NCBI GenBank assembly: GCA_025526995.1
Contig: JAHLKG010000002.1
Span: 1,674,001-1,738,000 of the forward strand
Direction of reading: 5' to 3'
Source: Powellomyces hirtus
Lineage: Eukaryota; Chytridiomycota; Chytridiomycetes; Spizellomycetales; Powellomycetaceae
Length of the DNA: 64,000 nt
Part shown: positions 14,448 to 27,020 of the stretch, piece by piece
Layout: every line of letters begins with the position of its first letter
Position numbering within the stretch: the first letter of the stretch is position 1
Position numbers and translations under genes: made by a program
The notes under the pieces: generated by a model
What the model was told of the DNA's origin: nothing
The model's input: only the letters and a program-made list of their open reading frames with translations
Database searches by the model: none

Positions 14448-15685
14448 TCATTGTACCATGGGATCATCGCCTTCTTCAATGTCGAAATTACAAAGACATC
14501 AGTTATGATCAATATAATGCAGTCCAGTATGTGTTTCTCACCTTCTTCATCATAATCATCATCGTTACCCGCAGATGGCTTGGCCGCCGTCATGGTCGGC
14601 ATCATGGGCGGTGGCGCAGAGTATATGCTCGGGGCCTGTGCAACAGTAGGTGTATTTGCACCCATTCGACCAGGAGCTTGTGGGGAGGCTCTGCTGTTTG
14701 TGCCTGGCGCTCCCATATGACGCCCGTTCGGCGAGGTGGGATGGGAGACGCCGGCCATGGAATTTGATGAGACGAAGGAAGGAGGATGCCTGGAGGATGA
14801 TGGCGGGTTGGCTCTCTGTGGCAAGAATGCTTTAGTGAAACGTTATGAAGAAAGTTTGGTGTCGAGAGTGAGGACCGTTACCTTGACAGAGATTTGAAAG
14901 TTGGTGGAAGTGAGAGTGTGGCGCTCCGGCGGCAATCGCACACCAAACTTCTCGGGTATCAAAGGCAATGGAACTGCATTCTTCTTTGTCGCAACAGCTT
15001 CGAGGAACTAAAGGAAGAAAGGACACAGACAAGTTTACGACAGTCTCTCGCGTTCCGTAAGTTTATGGTGGCCTGTACCTCTCTCCGTGGTGGACTCGTG
15101 AACGAATGCGCTGCCCGTCCCTCAATCGCTATCCGCACGTCATCAGCCGTAATGGTATTGTGGTTGGCGTGCTCGGCGTACGTTTGTGCGTCGCCCAGGA
15201 TGTCCAGTACATATCCTGGACAACAGGAAGCATATTGCAGAGGGATCAATAATCACAGCTTCAATGTCCAGCAGCCAGGAGAACGGCTTCTGGACACCCC
15301 AAAGTCACGCAGAATTGGGGTTGTCAGATCACGTACTGTGCATGAATTCCAACAATTGCGGTATGACCCTCGGCTCGTAATCCGCAATTCCCATTCCCTG
15401 GAGCATCAACGACACCAGCTTCGCATCCCTCGGCAGCTGCACAGCGTCCTGCCGTCCATGTGCCGCGGCAGCAGCTAGCAATGCCGCAGTCTCCGGGTTT
15501 ATCCCATCCTGGTGCCCGGAATGGGGCGTTGGGGTTGCGGTGAGAGTTGATGAAGATTGTAGCTGGGAAAGCTGCGGAGTTGAGGGGAGGGAGGCGGTAG
15601 GGACGGTGTTGTGTGTTTCGGGTGGGACGGGGAGAGTTCCGTCGCTTGTTTGGGTGGATGGGTCGTCCATTGAAGGTACTGTCAT
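14448..15685 (-). CDS. TAF9: transcription initiation factor TFIID/SAGA subunit TAF9
   Basis: The ATG at 15685 (MTVPSMDDP) is preferred; the frame is open a little further upstream. A Ser/Thr/Pro-rich leader precedes the histone fold: LVSLMLQGMGIADYEPRVIP, QLLEFMHSRYVLDILGDAQT, YAEHANHNTITADDVRIAIE, then RAAHSFTSPPRREFLEAVA and VPLPLIPEKFGVRLPPER, the conserved TAF9 extension. The tail is Pro/Ala/Met-rich and ends DDDYDEEEGDDPMVQ after a final small exon that closes at 14448. TAF9 pairs with TAF6 in TFIID and SAGA. The divergent neighbour starts 194 bp away, so the promoter is shared. Confidence 0.92.
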
Positions 15686-15879
15686 TGTCGTTGGAGGTTT
15701 GGAAAACGATGCTGTCAGTTTGTGGAAGCAAACGTTTGGGATGTGGCTTTGCTCAACACTGCGCGTTTCCACCTTCTTGCATTACTCTGCCATCTACCAT
15801 CTGCGGCATTGTTGAATGTACCACCATCCTTCGACCATAATCACAGCTCACTCTGTCCCCCTTTCGTCCGCACATCACA

Positions 15880-16182
15880 ATGTCGACACCGGAATCCTCT
15901 AACTTACCCTTACTCGCCCCGCACCTCCTCCCACTCCTGCACCATCTCGACATCCAGACGCTACAACTCCGGCACGCGCACCGGGACCTGTACGATCAGA
16001 TTGAGCACCTGACCGCCGAACTGCAGTTGCTGCTTTCAAATACACCGCCAGCAGACACACATACGCTGGCGGGCGCGGTGACGCGACTGACGCTGTTGAG
16101 GAAGCGGTTGACGAGAATGGATGGGATGATGAAGACTGTGAAGGAGAGGATTGGGAGGGTGGAGCATGTACTGGGTGGATAA
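15880..16182 (+). CDS. small coiled-coil protein, Snapin/BLOC-1-like
   Basis: Intronless, 100 residues. After a Pro/Leu-rich N-terminus, the chain is helical with heptads: RDLYDQIEHLTAELQLLLS, then LRKRLTRMDGMMKTVKERIG and VEHVLGG. This resembles the Snapin core, in which an RE-type helix (REQIDNLATEL) is followed by a short gap and a second helix ending in RRL/RL motifs. Snapin is a BLOC-1/BORC subunit acting in endosome-lysosome traffic. Length fits a small BLOC-1 subunit. Identity rests on pattern only; another small coiled-coil subunit is possible. Confidence 0.5.
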   Translation: MSTPESSNLPLLAPHLLPLLHHLDIQTLQLRHAHRDLYDQIEHLTAELQLLLSNTPPADTHTLAGAVTRLTLLRKRLTRMDGMMKTVKERIGRVEHVLGG

Positions 16183-16330
16183 TGGAAGAAGGAAACTTCT
16201 AGTAACCTACAATCATGCCGGCAAATAGTCTGATCGCGAGACGTTCGTCCATCCACAGGTGGCCATACGGCTTGCAACATGGAGCAGCTCCAAGTTTGCC
16301 GTAGCCGTCACCGAGCTCGTCGAAAAGTTC

Positions 16331-16666
16331 ATGACTGCCCGGGTGAAGACAGAACACAGTCAGCGGGCCGCCATGGGATTGAATGACAAGATCAATCGCG
16401 ATGCACTAGAACTCGAAGAACTCCCTCAAATCGCCTGGCAGCCCTCAAATGAGGAGCTGGAGGAGCACCGTCCGCTCTTGGCTCCGTTGGCTCACGATCC
16501 CGCTGTTAGGAACCTAGAGTATAAGGCCTTGAAGGGAAAGACATTAAGAGATATCATCCAGATTGGCGGGGACCTTCCTCGCAGCCACTTCAAGATGCTT
16601 GCTCGTAGTAGCCAGCGGTGCAAGTCTTACCGAAGGCGAGCAAGCGGACCGCCAAAAGGCCCATGA
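16331..16666 (+). other. orphan open frame, possibly gene remnant
   Basis: The frame is open from 16259, but begins at GTG; the first in-frame ATG is 16331. The translation is Glu/Leu-rich and protein-like (LNDKINRDALELEELPQIAW; NLEYKALKGKTLRDIIQIGG), yet matches nothing I know. An acceptor-like CACAG precedes 16259, so it could be the 3' exon of a gene or a fragment. Confidence 0.25.
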
Positions 16667-16842
16667 GATCCTTTGAAACAGGAAGATAAATTGGCCCCTC
16701 GGTCTCTCAATGCCCCCACAAAATAGCGCAAGCCCACAAGATTCATACGGGGGAAAAGTTAGTGATGGGAGGATAGACCTGACCACCAAGGCGATCATAG
16801 AGCTTGATCATAGTCAACAGGACATGGGGCAAGAACGTGGCT

Positions 16843-17587
16843 TCAAAATGGGTTTGATTCATGTTCCCCAAATCCCCATATGTAGCCAGGAGCTTCCTCC
16901 CCTACTTTTGAATGATCAATAGCTCGCGCCTGGCGGGCAGAAAAGTCCCCCACGTAGTGCTCAATCTCAGTAATCACATTGATAATGTCTTTGTATGCAC
17001 CCACTAAGACCTCTATGTCGTTCACCAGGTCCACAATTCTATCTCTCTGAACGGCGAGGGAAGGGAAGGAGACAAACGGCTGGTTGTCCATGAAGTCACG
17101 ATCCTCAATCATTGGTAGGGCGAGGACCTCGGATAATCTCGCCCAAAAATTGGGATTCAGATAATCGCGGTCATCGCCCGTAAGATCTATCACTGGCTGC
17201 AGTTTCTGCGCAATCTTCTGCTTGAGTGAAGCACTGGTGTCTCGTTCGCGCACGGGTAGCCCGATCCTTGCCGATAGCGCACTGAGAAAGGGGAAATCCC
17301 CCATTTGTTCAGAGCTCAATGACATTTTGCAAACCCTCTGTGAGTTCGGGGAGTTCCTCTCGAAGATTATGTTAGGTCATACTTCGGGACCAAGATTTAC
17401 GGGTCATCGTGGTAGCGCGGAACGCAAGTGCAGCATAGATGGCATGCCACATGATGGTCAGTGTCACCCCTTGAAGCGGGCCAAGAACCCGCTGAATGAG
17501 GAAGACTGTAGATGGACCCACGGATAGAAGAAGGAACATGTCCAGCAGCTGTCTGTGTATAGGGTTCATCTGAGAATACTCCTGCAC
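16843..17587 (-). CDS. unrecognised protein, at least two exons
   Basis: A 160-codon exon (17325-16843) reads MSLSSEQMGDFPFLSALSAR, then LQPVIDLTGDDRDYLNPNFW and ITEIEHYVGDFSARQARAID, and ends SNPF. A second open segment at 17587-17372 encodes two hydrophobic stretches (RQLLDMFLLLSVGPSTVFLI and GVTLTIMWHAIYAALAF), suggesting a membrane protein if joined. I could not find a junction that joins them cleanly. No family is recognised. The surrounding 2 kb has several such orphan pieces on both strands, so this may be a decayed or fast-evolving gene. Confidence 0.35.
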
Positions 17588-17849
17588 CAGACATGAGCTC
17601 TGTCCGGGAAATGGTGGCCAAATTCTCGCCCGACGATTCTTAAATGCCGGACAAGGTCGTCAGAGGAGGGAATGGGTGCCCGTGGGGATCATATTGATGG
17701 CCGAGAGGTTTCTGATGACAGGGAAGCCGCGCGTTCAAATCCCCTTTCATCATATGGGGCAACCCTTTGCTGTCTGTCAGCATCAAGGACATTCTCAAAC
17801 ATGAGTATCCTGCTCCGTTCTTTCCGAAGGCTCTCATTTGGGTATTGGA

Positions 17850-18060
17850 TGAAGATTGTATGAGAAAAGCGGCTCCTGAGGGCCACCACTGATGGCCCCA
17901 TGTTCGCAGCGGATTTTATCATTTGTCCACAGGCGGCCGAATGCCCCAGTAACCCGCCCATCGCGATCAAATGCATCGTTGATGACTCTAAATAACCGCC
18001 TTGGTGGTCGGCCAGCGTCACGAAGGAAGATCAGGACGCGCTCTTCGCGCCCAGAATCGG
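17850..18060 (-). other. open segment with protein-like composition
   Basis: On the minus strand one frame reads SGREERVLIFLRDAGRPPRR, then VINDAFDRDGRVTGAFGRLW and ends before a stop near 17850. The stop just upstream of this segment means it needs a splice acceptor or is a remnant. No family recognised. Confidence 0.22.
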
Positions 18061-18209
18061 AAGGTCATCGGGCTTCACCTCTCGTTTGTGAACATTGACG
18101 ATTTATGGATCTACTCGAGCAACTATACCGACGACACGGAGATTTGGTGTGCAGCAGAGAATTAACGTGTCTACAAATTTGGAGACAACGCCGCAAGTCT
18201 GCAGAACCT

Positions 18210-21200
18210 CTACCGCAGCCCCAATGCATTGAAATAGAAACTACACTCAACAGCTGCGTCTTCTATCCTACTCTCATTCCCACCAGCACTATGTGCCCTA
18301 TCAGTAAGCACTCGCAATAACAACCTAGCTCGCGCACCCTCCTTTCTCCCCGGACCATACGCCTCCGGATTCCTCGCTCTCATTCGCGCGACATACTTCA
18401 ACGCTTGCGAAAGCGAAACCCGTTGATCCGCCAACGATGCAGTGATCAAAATCGACGTGGCATTAGTGGGAGACAAGTCGTTGGGAATGTTATCGTAAGG
18501 CGCATAGGAAGCAATGTAGTCGTAGATGCTGGCGCTCGCGACTGGGTCGCCCCATTCCTGGCGTTCGACGATTGTGAGGGGTAGTGATGGATCCAGCATT
18601 GCGGACAGCGGGTCTACAAAGGGGACCCGGAGGACCATCGCGCGAAAGAGATCTGGACGTTGATTCAAGACCGTTGCTTCAAGGAGAGCGGGAATGAGAT
18701 CGCGATCTGAATATCCACGTCCGGCAAGGTGGTTACGCAGATCGTTTGCAAGCAACATACCCATCAGGAGTCCTCCCGCACTCACACCATGACCCGTCAT
18801 CAATGCGGGAGTAGTCCATCCTTCATCGATAAAGTATTCAGCCACACTCACGCAATCGGCGAAAGAGTTTGCCTTGTTCTCAAGGCGCCCGGCGTTGTAC
18901 CACTCGCTGCCGAGTTCTCCACCTCCTCTTTGTGACAATGCAACATGAGCGATTTGCGTTCCGCAACGGATCGAGTGACACGAAGCAAATCTGGTGCTCA
19001 CCGGACATGTGCCAGCGAGACGATGAAACCACGTCGGAGCAGAGGCAGAAGATCGATCCGAAAGTGGGGATCCATTGATACTCCTGTAGACACGATTTAG
19101 TTAGAGCGCTTCCCTGGGAAGTCAGATGTTTTGCAATTACCATATGCGCCATAGCCGCGGACATTTACCGGATTTCTATGCATCATTAATGTGCCCATCA
19201 GATCTTACTGCATCCGAAAGGGGACAGCTGCAACAGCAATGTCCGTCACACACTCACCGTCCGTTCTTTTGCAAACGTTTCGGCTTTATGACCGTAACCG
19301 GTATCCGCACACCCAAGTTCCCAGGCACGAGTATTCGACTGATGTCAAAATCATCAGGATTGATTCCTGCGATATTGGCACCAGCATATGAGTCACAGCG
19401 GATTCATCCTTGCAATATTCCTGCGAGGCATTTACCAACGGGTCGACGGGAAGACGTTTCCACAATCTTCTTTTCTTCCATGTTGTATGCATACATGGTT
19501 TGCATGGTCAGAGGGGAGGATGATTTGAACTTCACAACATTGGTGTCAAAGGTCTACAGTCGCACATTAGCGGCCGTATATTTGACGTCCCGGCTATGTA
19601 TGGGCCACTACGTACCATATTCGTATTGGGCACAACAACCGAGATAGGTTCTGGGACATTTACAACCTCACGCCGGCCAGTGCGGAGATCTGCAGAGATC
19701 AACGCCGGCAGACCCGCGTTTTTGACGTAAACGAATGCAAAATCTTTGAACAGATCAATTTCTTCTATTCGTTCGTCGTCCTCAGTGGTCAGGAATTCCT
19801 CGACATCGCGCCAAGCTGCCCCACGTTCGAAAGCGGTGGATGGTAGGCGCCCCAGAACGAATTTTGGGGAGGCGTAGTTATGCAGAAGGTAGAAGTCCGT
19901 CTGGGACATATGCAGCGATACCAATAAATCTTCCGCGTTTAAAGCATATGCGCCAGACGTATACAACGGTACCCTTGCTCGTCAGCACTCACCTACCATG
20001 TGATGATCAACATAGTACTCGATGTCCGCCGTCCGGCGGAGAACGATCTGAGCCCCCGTAGCATTCTGTAAGGGCGACTCGGGGTCTGCAGGGACTACCC
20101 AGACTTCTGAGGAGTTGGAGGCGTTGCAACTGATCGTGATATATTTCTACGGGACGATAGTGCAGAAGAATGTGAGACGTGATAAAGAAGCGTGCCTTGA
20201 TAAGCTACTAGCCCGGATCTGTCTGCGCGCAAGGGAGCTCAACACAACGCTCCCAAACCTTGTCTTTTGTGCTGGTGACGTCGACAAAATAGGATGCATG
20301 CTTTTCGTGATAAATGAGAGTGTCGGCGCTTTGAGGAGTGCCGATTACATGCCGATGGACCTTGGAAGCGCGCAACGTGTCGTCAAGGGTGGTGTAATAG
20401 ATTGAGCGGTGTCCCTCCGCCCACACAAAACCGAAAACGTTTCTTAGAGTTTCGCTCTATCATGACAACACCAAAGAGTTAGAATGATTCGCTGTGATTC
20501 TGCATTCTCTTCCTACCCGGCCGTTGTTCCTGACTGATGTTGAACCATCCTCAATTGCTCTGATGTGGAGCATCCCTTGCTCTTCGGTATCCCGACATGT
20601 CAGATATGCCAGCATTGTTTGGTCATCCGACATCATGCATTTGGTCACCGTTGCCGAGGGATCGCCAATGTATCGCGTATCAAGCAGCACTTCCTAGTTA
20701 TGGATGTCGACGCCTCAGCTCCAACATCCACTTGCAATCGCATAGTAAACCGAAGATAATACCTCCTTGCCGCCATCCGCAGGAGATCGGACATATACAA
20801 TTCTCCCATCCACCCAACGAGAAGTGTAGGCCCAACGCCCGACCACATCTGGCGGATTCATTGGAGCTGTCCGTGGAACATAATCTCGCAATTCCTGTCT
20901 ACACTTCAGATAACCTCCGTCTTTTTCCAATTGGCTGTTCGCGTATCTAAGCAATGTAGTGTCATGTTATTCACGCCCGAGTACTGGGGATCCCCCGAGC
21001 TTTGTAAACTCACTTGCTTTCGGTCTGCCAGTATCTACGTGTCGTCTGATCAGGTTGGATTTGTCACAACGCTGTTCGAAAATGACATTGGTATGGATAG
21101 AAGAGATACCTCGGCTTCGAGATCTTGTAGATGGCCAAACTCATCCACTCTTGTGCGTCCATGCCAGGTCTCGCTCCACGGTCGTTGTTCCGCCGCGGGC

Positions 21201-21426
21201 GGCGAGTCGTTTCCTCTGCCAGCACAAATTTATCAAAGGGGCTCTGTCAAAATGGCTCAACGGTCTCTCACACAATTCAGGAAATACCATTCCAGAATCT
21301 TTACCTGTTTCTTGACCATCGTGCTCGGGAGAAAAGAGAAACTGACCGTTTGAAGCACCCGTGAGAGTAGAGGTTGGAAACTCCACGCGCTGGCAGAAGG
21401 CTTTTATAGACGCGGCTTCCTGGCAT
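18210..21426 (-). CDS. oligopeptidase B-like serine peptidase (prolyl oligopeptidase family S9A)
   Basis: Many exons. The first (21426-21305) begins MPGSRVYKSLLPARGVSNLY, Arg/Ser-rich like a mitochondrial presequence. It joins to SPPAEQRPWSETWHGRTRVD, the OpB entry motif (HGDTRVD type). Propeller segments follow near 20954-20715, 20690-20460, 20426-20208 and 19966-19532 (for example DLFKDFAFVYVKNAGLPALI). The last large exon carries the catalytic domain: RGGGELGSEWYNAGRLENKA, the nucleophile GHGVSAGGLLMGMLL, and FVDPLSAMLDPSLPLTIVER. The acidic residue region (ILITASLADQRVSLSQALKY) and a late His (TDRAHSAGGNESR) are present. The family cleaves peptides after basic residues. Exon borders are mostly approximate. 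Confidence 0.85.
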
Positions 21427-21925
21427 CTTTGCACAGTCAGCGAATTGCAAAGTGGTGTTAAGAAAGATGACTTTCTGCCACGCCAGGCTGAAGTGAAGGC
21501 AATGAGGACGGCGGCGGGCCGGATAGAGAAGACTCACAACCCTCATCTTACCTCAAAATTCGCAAGCCTTCAAATTCCCAATGCGAACGCGTGCGCGTCG
21601 CCCATCCATTGTTGTAAAGCGTGAGAACTTGGGAACCAACTGAGGTGCGCTGGGATAACAAACTGAGAACCACATGGAAGGCATTAGGAATCGGTAGGCT
21701 TATTCGAAGCCGCCGATCCCAACCATCAGAGCCGCTCAGCCAAACTTTGCAGTTTCAGACAGACGATCTTGGTTCTGCTGAATGAAGTTCGTAAAATAAC
21801 CTGTTCGGTACATGAAGTATTGATTGTGGGCATGAAGAGAGCACATCCATAGTGTATAGTAATAATAAGCGCGATCCCAAAAAGTCACATGAGGTGCATT
21901 CCTTCTATATACATTCGAGAACTAA
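21427..21925. other. intergenic region
   Basis: About 500 bp between the oligopeptidase start and the stop of the ABHD gene, both on the minus strand. It must hold the promoter of one and the 3' UTR of the other. I see no gene or repeat. Confidence 0.5.
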
Positions 21926-23513
21926 TCAGCTCTCATATACGTACTCAACGCCATCGAGACGCTGTCCCTTGCGCTTTGATGTCATCTCAGCGATTAGCGC
22001 AGTGTTGAACGCGCCCGGGTTATCCAAATAAAGGTGATGTCCGCTTGCCTCGACCCGCCCGATGCGAACCGGGACAGTCATTTTCTTGGCTGCTGACATG
22101 GCTGAGCGGTAGTCCATCCAGTCATGATCTCCATCTGTTGTGGAATGTGAGTGTTAGAACCGGCGATTGATGTAGGAGATGGTGGGTGGCCAGGATGCAC
22201 GTACATAAGAAAGTTGTAGGCATCTTCAGGTCTGCAAGCCGGTCGTGTAGAGGGAGGCGGGCCCACGCCCCAGGCAACAGCAAGCGGGCCAGTGCAAACT
22301 CTCCGCTGCCTGGCTGGGCTGAAATGTGATAGATATAATCACGCAAGTCGTTGTTATCCGTCTCGTCCAGATATCCGAACCTGGGATGACACAGAAATTA
22401 TAGGCGTGAGTGCGTGGCCTTACAAACTCGTAAAGCATATCACAGGCGGTGTATACCTGCGACTAGTATATCTCTGCACGAGATTGGGTCCCCACGGTCC
22501 CATACCCCTGATGAGGGTCATGGGTGTGACGTTCCACGTCCACAACTTGGTAAACAGTTTTGGCAAGAAACCTGGTCGATTGCGTATATCTACTTCAGGG
22601 TTCTTCCCAATTCCGGCCGGTGACACCAGCACGAGTTTCTCTACGCGCTCAGGGTATTTGAGTGCATAGCACGTAGACAAGTAGCCACCTAGACTGTGAC
22701 CCATCAGCGTCATTGTGTCGATCGAATTCGCCTTCCGCCACTTTTCTAGCGAATCGACAAAGAATGCGGACGCGTCGGCTTCAATTTCTTCGTCCGTAGC
22801 TCCAGCCTTGAGCTTGGGGAAAGGCGGTCGACTGCTGTTTGCCATGCCAAGCCAGTCAATCGCGTATATTCGCCAGCCGGGAACCTCACTTAGACCCGCG
22901 TAGTTCTACAAATCGTTGAGAGCCCACTGTCAGGAAATGTTGTGCTAGGTGTGTGCAGATCTCGCAGGCTACGTACCCTGTAAAAGAAACCAAGCCCAGC
23001 TCCATATCCATGCGCCATCACAATCACTTTCTTTTTCGGTCCAGTCCGTCCCACCTCTTCCACCGGCGCCACATCCTGTTCTAGATGTATCATCTCCCCA
23101 CCCGATCCATGACTTAGCTCCCGTCTCAGCACGCCAGGACGAGTTTCTTCATGCAGCGGTGCCTCTGTGCGGTCAATCACAAGCGTATTGATCATCTGCC
23201 CTTCCTCCACTTCGACCAGCCCAACACGCGCAATCAGCCGCTGGTGATCCGAATCCGGCGGTTCAGCGCTCTCGACGTTTGGAAACGTGCCATGGGCGTC
23301 TTTGACGGGATGAGTCTCACTTTCGGCCGTCGCGGCTTCGGCGGCTGTCGCGGACCCCGCCATGGCTCGCGACGGTTTAAAGTATTGAAAGCGCGATAGC
23401 AGCCGATTTTCAGCCGCTTGCGCCATGGTGACGGACGTGGGTGTCCATGTAAACAATGACCAGCTTCGACCTTTGAGGTCTTGTTTCTCGTCCGAAAATT
23501 TCACGTCCGCCAT
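21926..23513 (-). CDS. alpha/beta hydrolase, ABHD4/ABHD5-CLD1 family phospholipase
   Basis: The frame is open back to 23777, but that position is TTG; 23513 (MADVKFSDEKQ) is the first in-frame ATG, and an upstream coding exon cannot be excluded. Family landmarks: VIVMAHGYGAGLGFFYR and NYAGLSEVPGWRIYAIDWLG (oxyanion and early strands), the nucleophile elbow TLMGHSLGGYLSTCYALKYP, VSPAGIGKNPEV, and the late motif HHLYLDNPGAF, an H-X4-D acyltransferase-like motif. The serine is kept, unlike human ABHD5, so it is probably an active lipase such as yeast cardiolipin deacylase Cld1 or ABHD4. The long Arg/Ala-rich N-terminus could target mitochondria. Several introns are present (for example near 22900-22990, 22380-22410, 22130-22210). 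Confidence 0.85.
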
Positions 23514-24097
23514 TTGTGCAATTCGTCGACCTAATACCGTTCTTCTTAGCGCAGGTAAACGATTCTTCAACGCCTGTCGTGCTGCTTCTGCGGCAGCGGA
23601 CGGAGCTTTTGCTAATCGTGGGTCGCAGCCTTTTGGAAGGGCGGGAGTAGGGCTAAGGACGGCTTCCGGTGGTGGGCTTCGTCTGCGGAGTAATGGGGAA
23701 CGCCGCCAAGCAGCAGGAATGCGGGGTGTAGGTCGAGAAGGCACGATTGCGAAGTCTTCCTCTTGCTTATATCGCAAGCGGGATAATTGGAAAATGAGGA
23801 GGGGAGTGTGTATGTATATTGTCTTTTAACGGCGGCAGGGGGCCGAATATCCTCGGCAAACCTATTCGATAATTCATCATTAGTGATGACAGAAGCGTGA
23901 TGACGATCGTCCATTCAAACGCGCACACGTGTCAACAACGCGGAACTTGGCACTCGTGGAAGATTCCATGCCCAAACACGTTACAACTTCAGTCCATGCA
24001 TAGGCACTGATCAAATGTTTAAATTACTAAATATTTACAGCAAGGTGGGCATAATTGTAACGCGCGGGTACAACGGAACGATGATGGGTATTTTTTT
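23514..24097. other. intergenic region
   Basis: Upstream of the ABHD start; 23514-23777 continues its open frame without an ATG and may be 5' leader or coding. Beyond that I see nothing except an A-rich stretch near 24088-24100 at the SWI3 3' end. Confidence 0.4.
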
Positions 24098-27020
24098 TTA
24101 CATGGCGCCTTTGAGTGCTCCCATCTTCAAAGCCAGCTTCTTGATCTGACTGTCCGCCAGGGCTCTAGCAAGGATTGCGAGCTCTCGGTCTTCTGCGACC
24201 GCAAGCTGGCGGGCAGCAGGCGCAGCCGTCTCCACAGAGATCTTCTTAACCAAGTCAATCTGCTGTTGCAAGTGTGCTTGCTGCTGGTCTGCTCCCGCAT
24301 CCAGGTTCAGGGCATTCAGGCTCTTCATCACCTGTTTGGCGGCGGCAGCCGCAATCCCCGGGTTGACCGCGGCGGAAACGGCAGCTATGAAGACCATGAG
24401 AGGGTTCTGCGCCGAGTAGATCCACGATGACGCGGCGGATAAAGGCGGAGAATGCGTGTCCAGCAGAGCGAGAAGGGATATGTCAGGCGTCTCGCGCAAG
24501 GTGATGAAGTGCGCCATGCATTCCGCGGGGGATCGGCGCGGGTTGGTGAACATGTTTGCGATGCGGGTCCAATCAACCGCATCCGCGTCGTCGTCCGGAT
24601 CAGACTTGTAGCTCTCCTTTTCATGCCCCACGCTTTCTGAAATCGCGTCCAGGAGCTTGAGGGTTTCCCGCGGGGACCACTTTTCGATATCCGTCGGCTC
24701 TGTCTCGCGGGAGGGGAATAGTGATGTTGTGAGGTATGGCGGATCTACCCGCGCGAAACTGTAGCTAGAGAGGTCGACAGGGAACCGCCCCGTGACGAAA
24801 CACGGGTGGCAGAGGACAATGTGGGGTGGTTGCGCGAGAACAAAGTGTGGTGAGGTTGGTGAGATTTTCAGGCGACACATTTCGCATTGATGTTGCAGGT
24901 GATGTGATGGTGGTGCGGCGGAATTTGGTGGTGATGATGATGATACGGATTCGGATTTGGTCGGCTGTGTGATGGCAGAACTGTATACATACGACTGCGG
25001 ATCCACTGGTGGCTCGGAGGCTTCTTTGTCCATGCTGAAAGCGTCGTACAGCCTGCTGGCCTCAAGCAATGTAACGCCCGTGGGTGCCGATTCTCTGACC
25101 TGTGAAGATGACTCACGCGTCAGTACAGCCCAAGATGCACCAGATGTGAGTAAGGTTTACCTGCAGATTGATAAGCCCCCAGTGGGTCAGGAACCGATGT
25201 ATCTTGCACACATCCTCCAGAAGGGCGGGTCGAAGGTAGCGCATTGCTTCGCTAATGGTGAGGTACCGCGTCATGTTCCTCCGGAACGCCATGACGAGCG
25301 CGTTGCGGATCCGCAAATAAGACGCTTCGTTGCGTGTGGATCTTGATGGGTATATGCTGCTCATAGCGGGAGGGAAGAACTCTGGGAATTGCGTCTTTTC
25401 AATGTCGTGGACTGCGTCAAACGAGAACCATGGTGCGTTGGAGAGATTGACAATTTGGTAGGTCGCGAGTTCGGCTGGTGTTTCTGTGTATGATGGTGGC
25501 TCCACTGGCGCGATGGGCGCTTCTGTTGGCGGGATAGCGGCTGAGTCCGTTAGTTCTGGTTTCGGTACGTCTTTGCTGTCAACATCTCTTAGCCCGCTTT
25601 CTGCGTTCACAGGTTCCGTTTTGGGTTCGTTTTTGACATCGACGTTCATTGGGTCATCTTCAGCTTTCGTAGCAGCTTCAGCAGGTGGATTGGGCAGTTG
25701 CGTCTTCACCGAATCCGGCTTACTCTCCACCGGCAAGAACGACCACGTTTGTTCCACAGAGGGCGTGCGATCGCCCGTATACGACGTTCCCTTTGGCATG
25801 CGCGAGAACCATGTGTGTGATATATTGTGTATGATAGAATCCTGGAACGGCTCGTACTCGTAGCGTTTGGCCCGGACGCCCTTTCTGTCGAGGTCGACGG
25901 GTTTGACGTGGGGTTTCGGCTGGGGCCTGCCATCGCGTCGGTGGCCTGTGGCAGATCCCGCGAACGACATCATATCATCGTCGTCGTCGATGTCGAGATT
26001 GATGGGTCGATCGGGACTGCCGATGTGGGAATGGGATTTCCGACTCTTCATGTCGTCTTCGTCGTCGTCCTCATCGTCCTCATCCTCGTCCTCATCCTCT
26101 TCCGCGTCTTCGTCACCTTCTTCGTCATCTTCGCCGTCGTCGTCGGCTTCTAATGAACCGTCAGAGTCCTCTTCTTCTCCCATTGCAGTTTCGCCGGCGT
26201 TGCCTCCAAGACCCGCCGCATCTGGATGTTCTGGGGTTTCCGCCTCGTAGTCTTCCTCGTTCATCCATTGATAGTTACTAATGCTGTCACGAAGCCACCT
26301 GATAGATAGATACCAAGGCCCCGTATGCAGCGGGGCCGGTTCTGGGTCCAAGTAGTCACCAGAGCTTTCAGCCACCCACACATCTTCAGAGTCCGGCTTG
26401 TACCAGTAATGCAGCAGGACATATCCGTCCCGCTTCTCCAGCGTTCGGTACCACTCCTGCTGGCCGTTGTCCTCCCCATCCTCGCCATGTTCCTCCGCAT
26501 GCTGTATCACATGCGTCACTTTGGCAGTCATATGCGGGACCACAGCGGCTCGCATCAACGTCGCCAACGGAGCCAACTCGGCTCTGACCTCCAAGGACAC
26601 GCTTGGAGCAAACGTGAGCACTGGCTCGATGATCAGGCCCTGCTCTTTCAAATCCTCCGCAATCGTCCTCAACATCTCGGTGTAGACATCCCGTTTAGCC
26701 GGGTTGTCGATGTCCCACTTGCGAATCCCTTTGCGGACGCGGAAAGAGTACGCTGAATGGATGATGCGCTGTAGCGGTCCATTCGGAGTGTAGTTTTTGA
26801 AAAGTTTTGTCGGTATCCGCGGAAACGGTTGCGTTGTATCTATCGGTCGGGCTTTGGGATCGAAGAGAGACTGTTGAAACCGTTGCAATTTCTCTGTCAG
26901 TTTTGCGAGATCTTTTGTTGTTGGCGGATGCGGCTGTGTTAGTGACGACGGGAGGGAGGCGAGGATGCGATCAAAGAGAGCATGTGTGGACGACCGTGAA
27001 TAATGCTTGTACTGCGACAT
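24098..27020 (-). CDS. SWI3: SWI/SNF-type chromatin remodelling subunit SWI3/SMARCC (RSC8)
   Basis: Two exons (27020-25161, 25099-24098) give 2,862 nt, 953 residues, joined in phase 0. The N-terminal module resembles SMARCC (PLQRIIHSAYSFRVRKGIRK; GYVLLHYWYKPDSEDVW; SNYQWMNEEDYEAETPE). A long Asp/Glu tract follows (about 26050-26190), then the SWIRM domain (ELATYQIVNLSNAPWFSFDA; VHDIEKTQFPEFFPPA). A zinc-finger-like segment (HQCEMCRLKISPTSP), a SANT domain (IEKWSPRETLKLLDAISESV) and a C-terminal helix (LVKKISVETAAPAARQLAVA) complete the SWI3 order. It is the scaffold dimer of SWI/SNF and RSC complexes in the nucleus. Confidence 0.93.

Noticed and set aside
18210..21426. Oligopeptidase gene as a pseudogene
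   Set aside because: Apparent stops lie in introns; the catalytic exon is intact and the first exon joins in frame to the HGRTRVD motif.
25827..26250. Plus-strand Ser-rich frames opposite SWI3
   Set aside because: They are the antisense image of the Asp/Glu tract of SWI3; repeated TCG/TCC triplets create open frames by composition.
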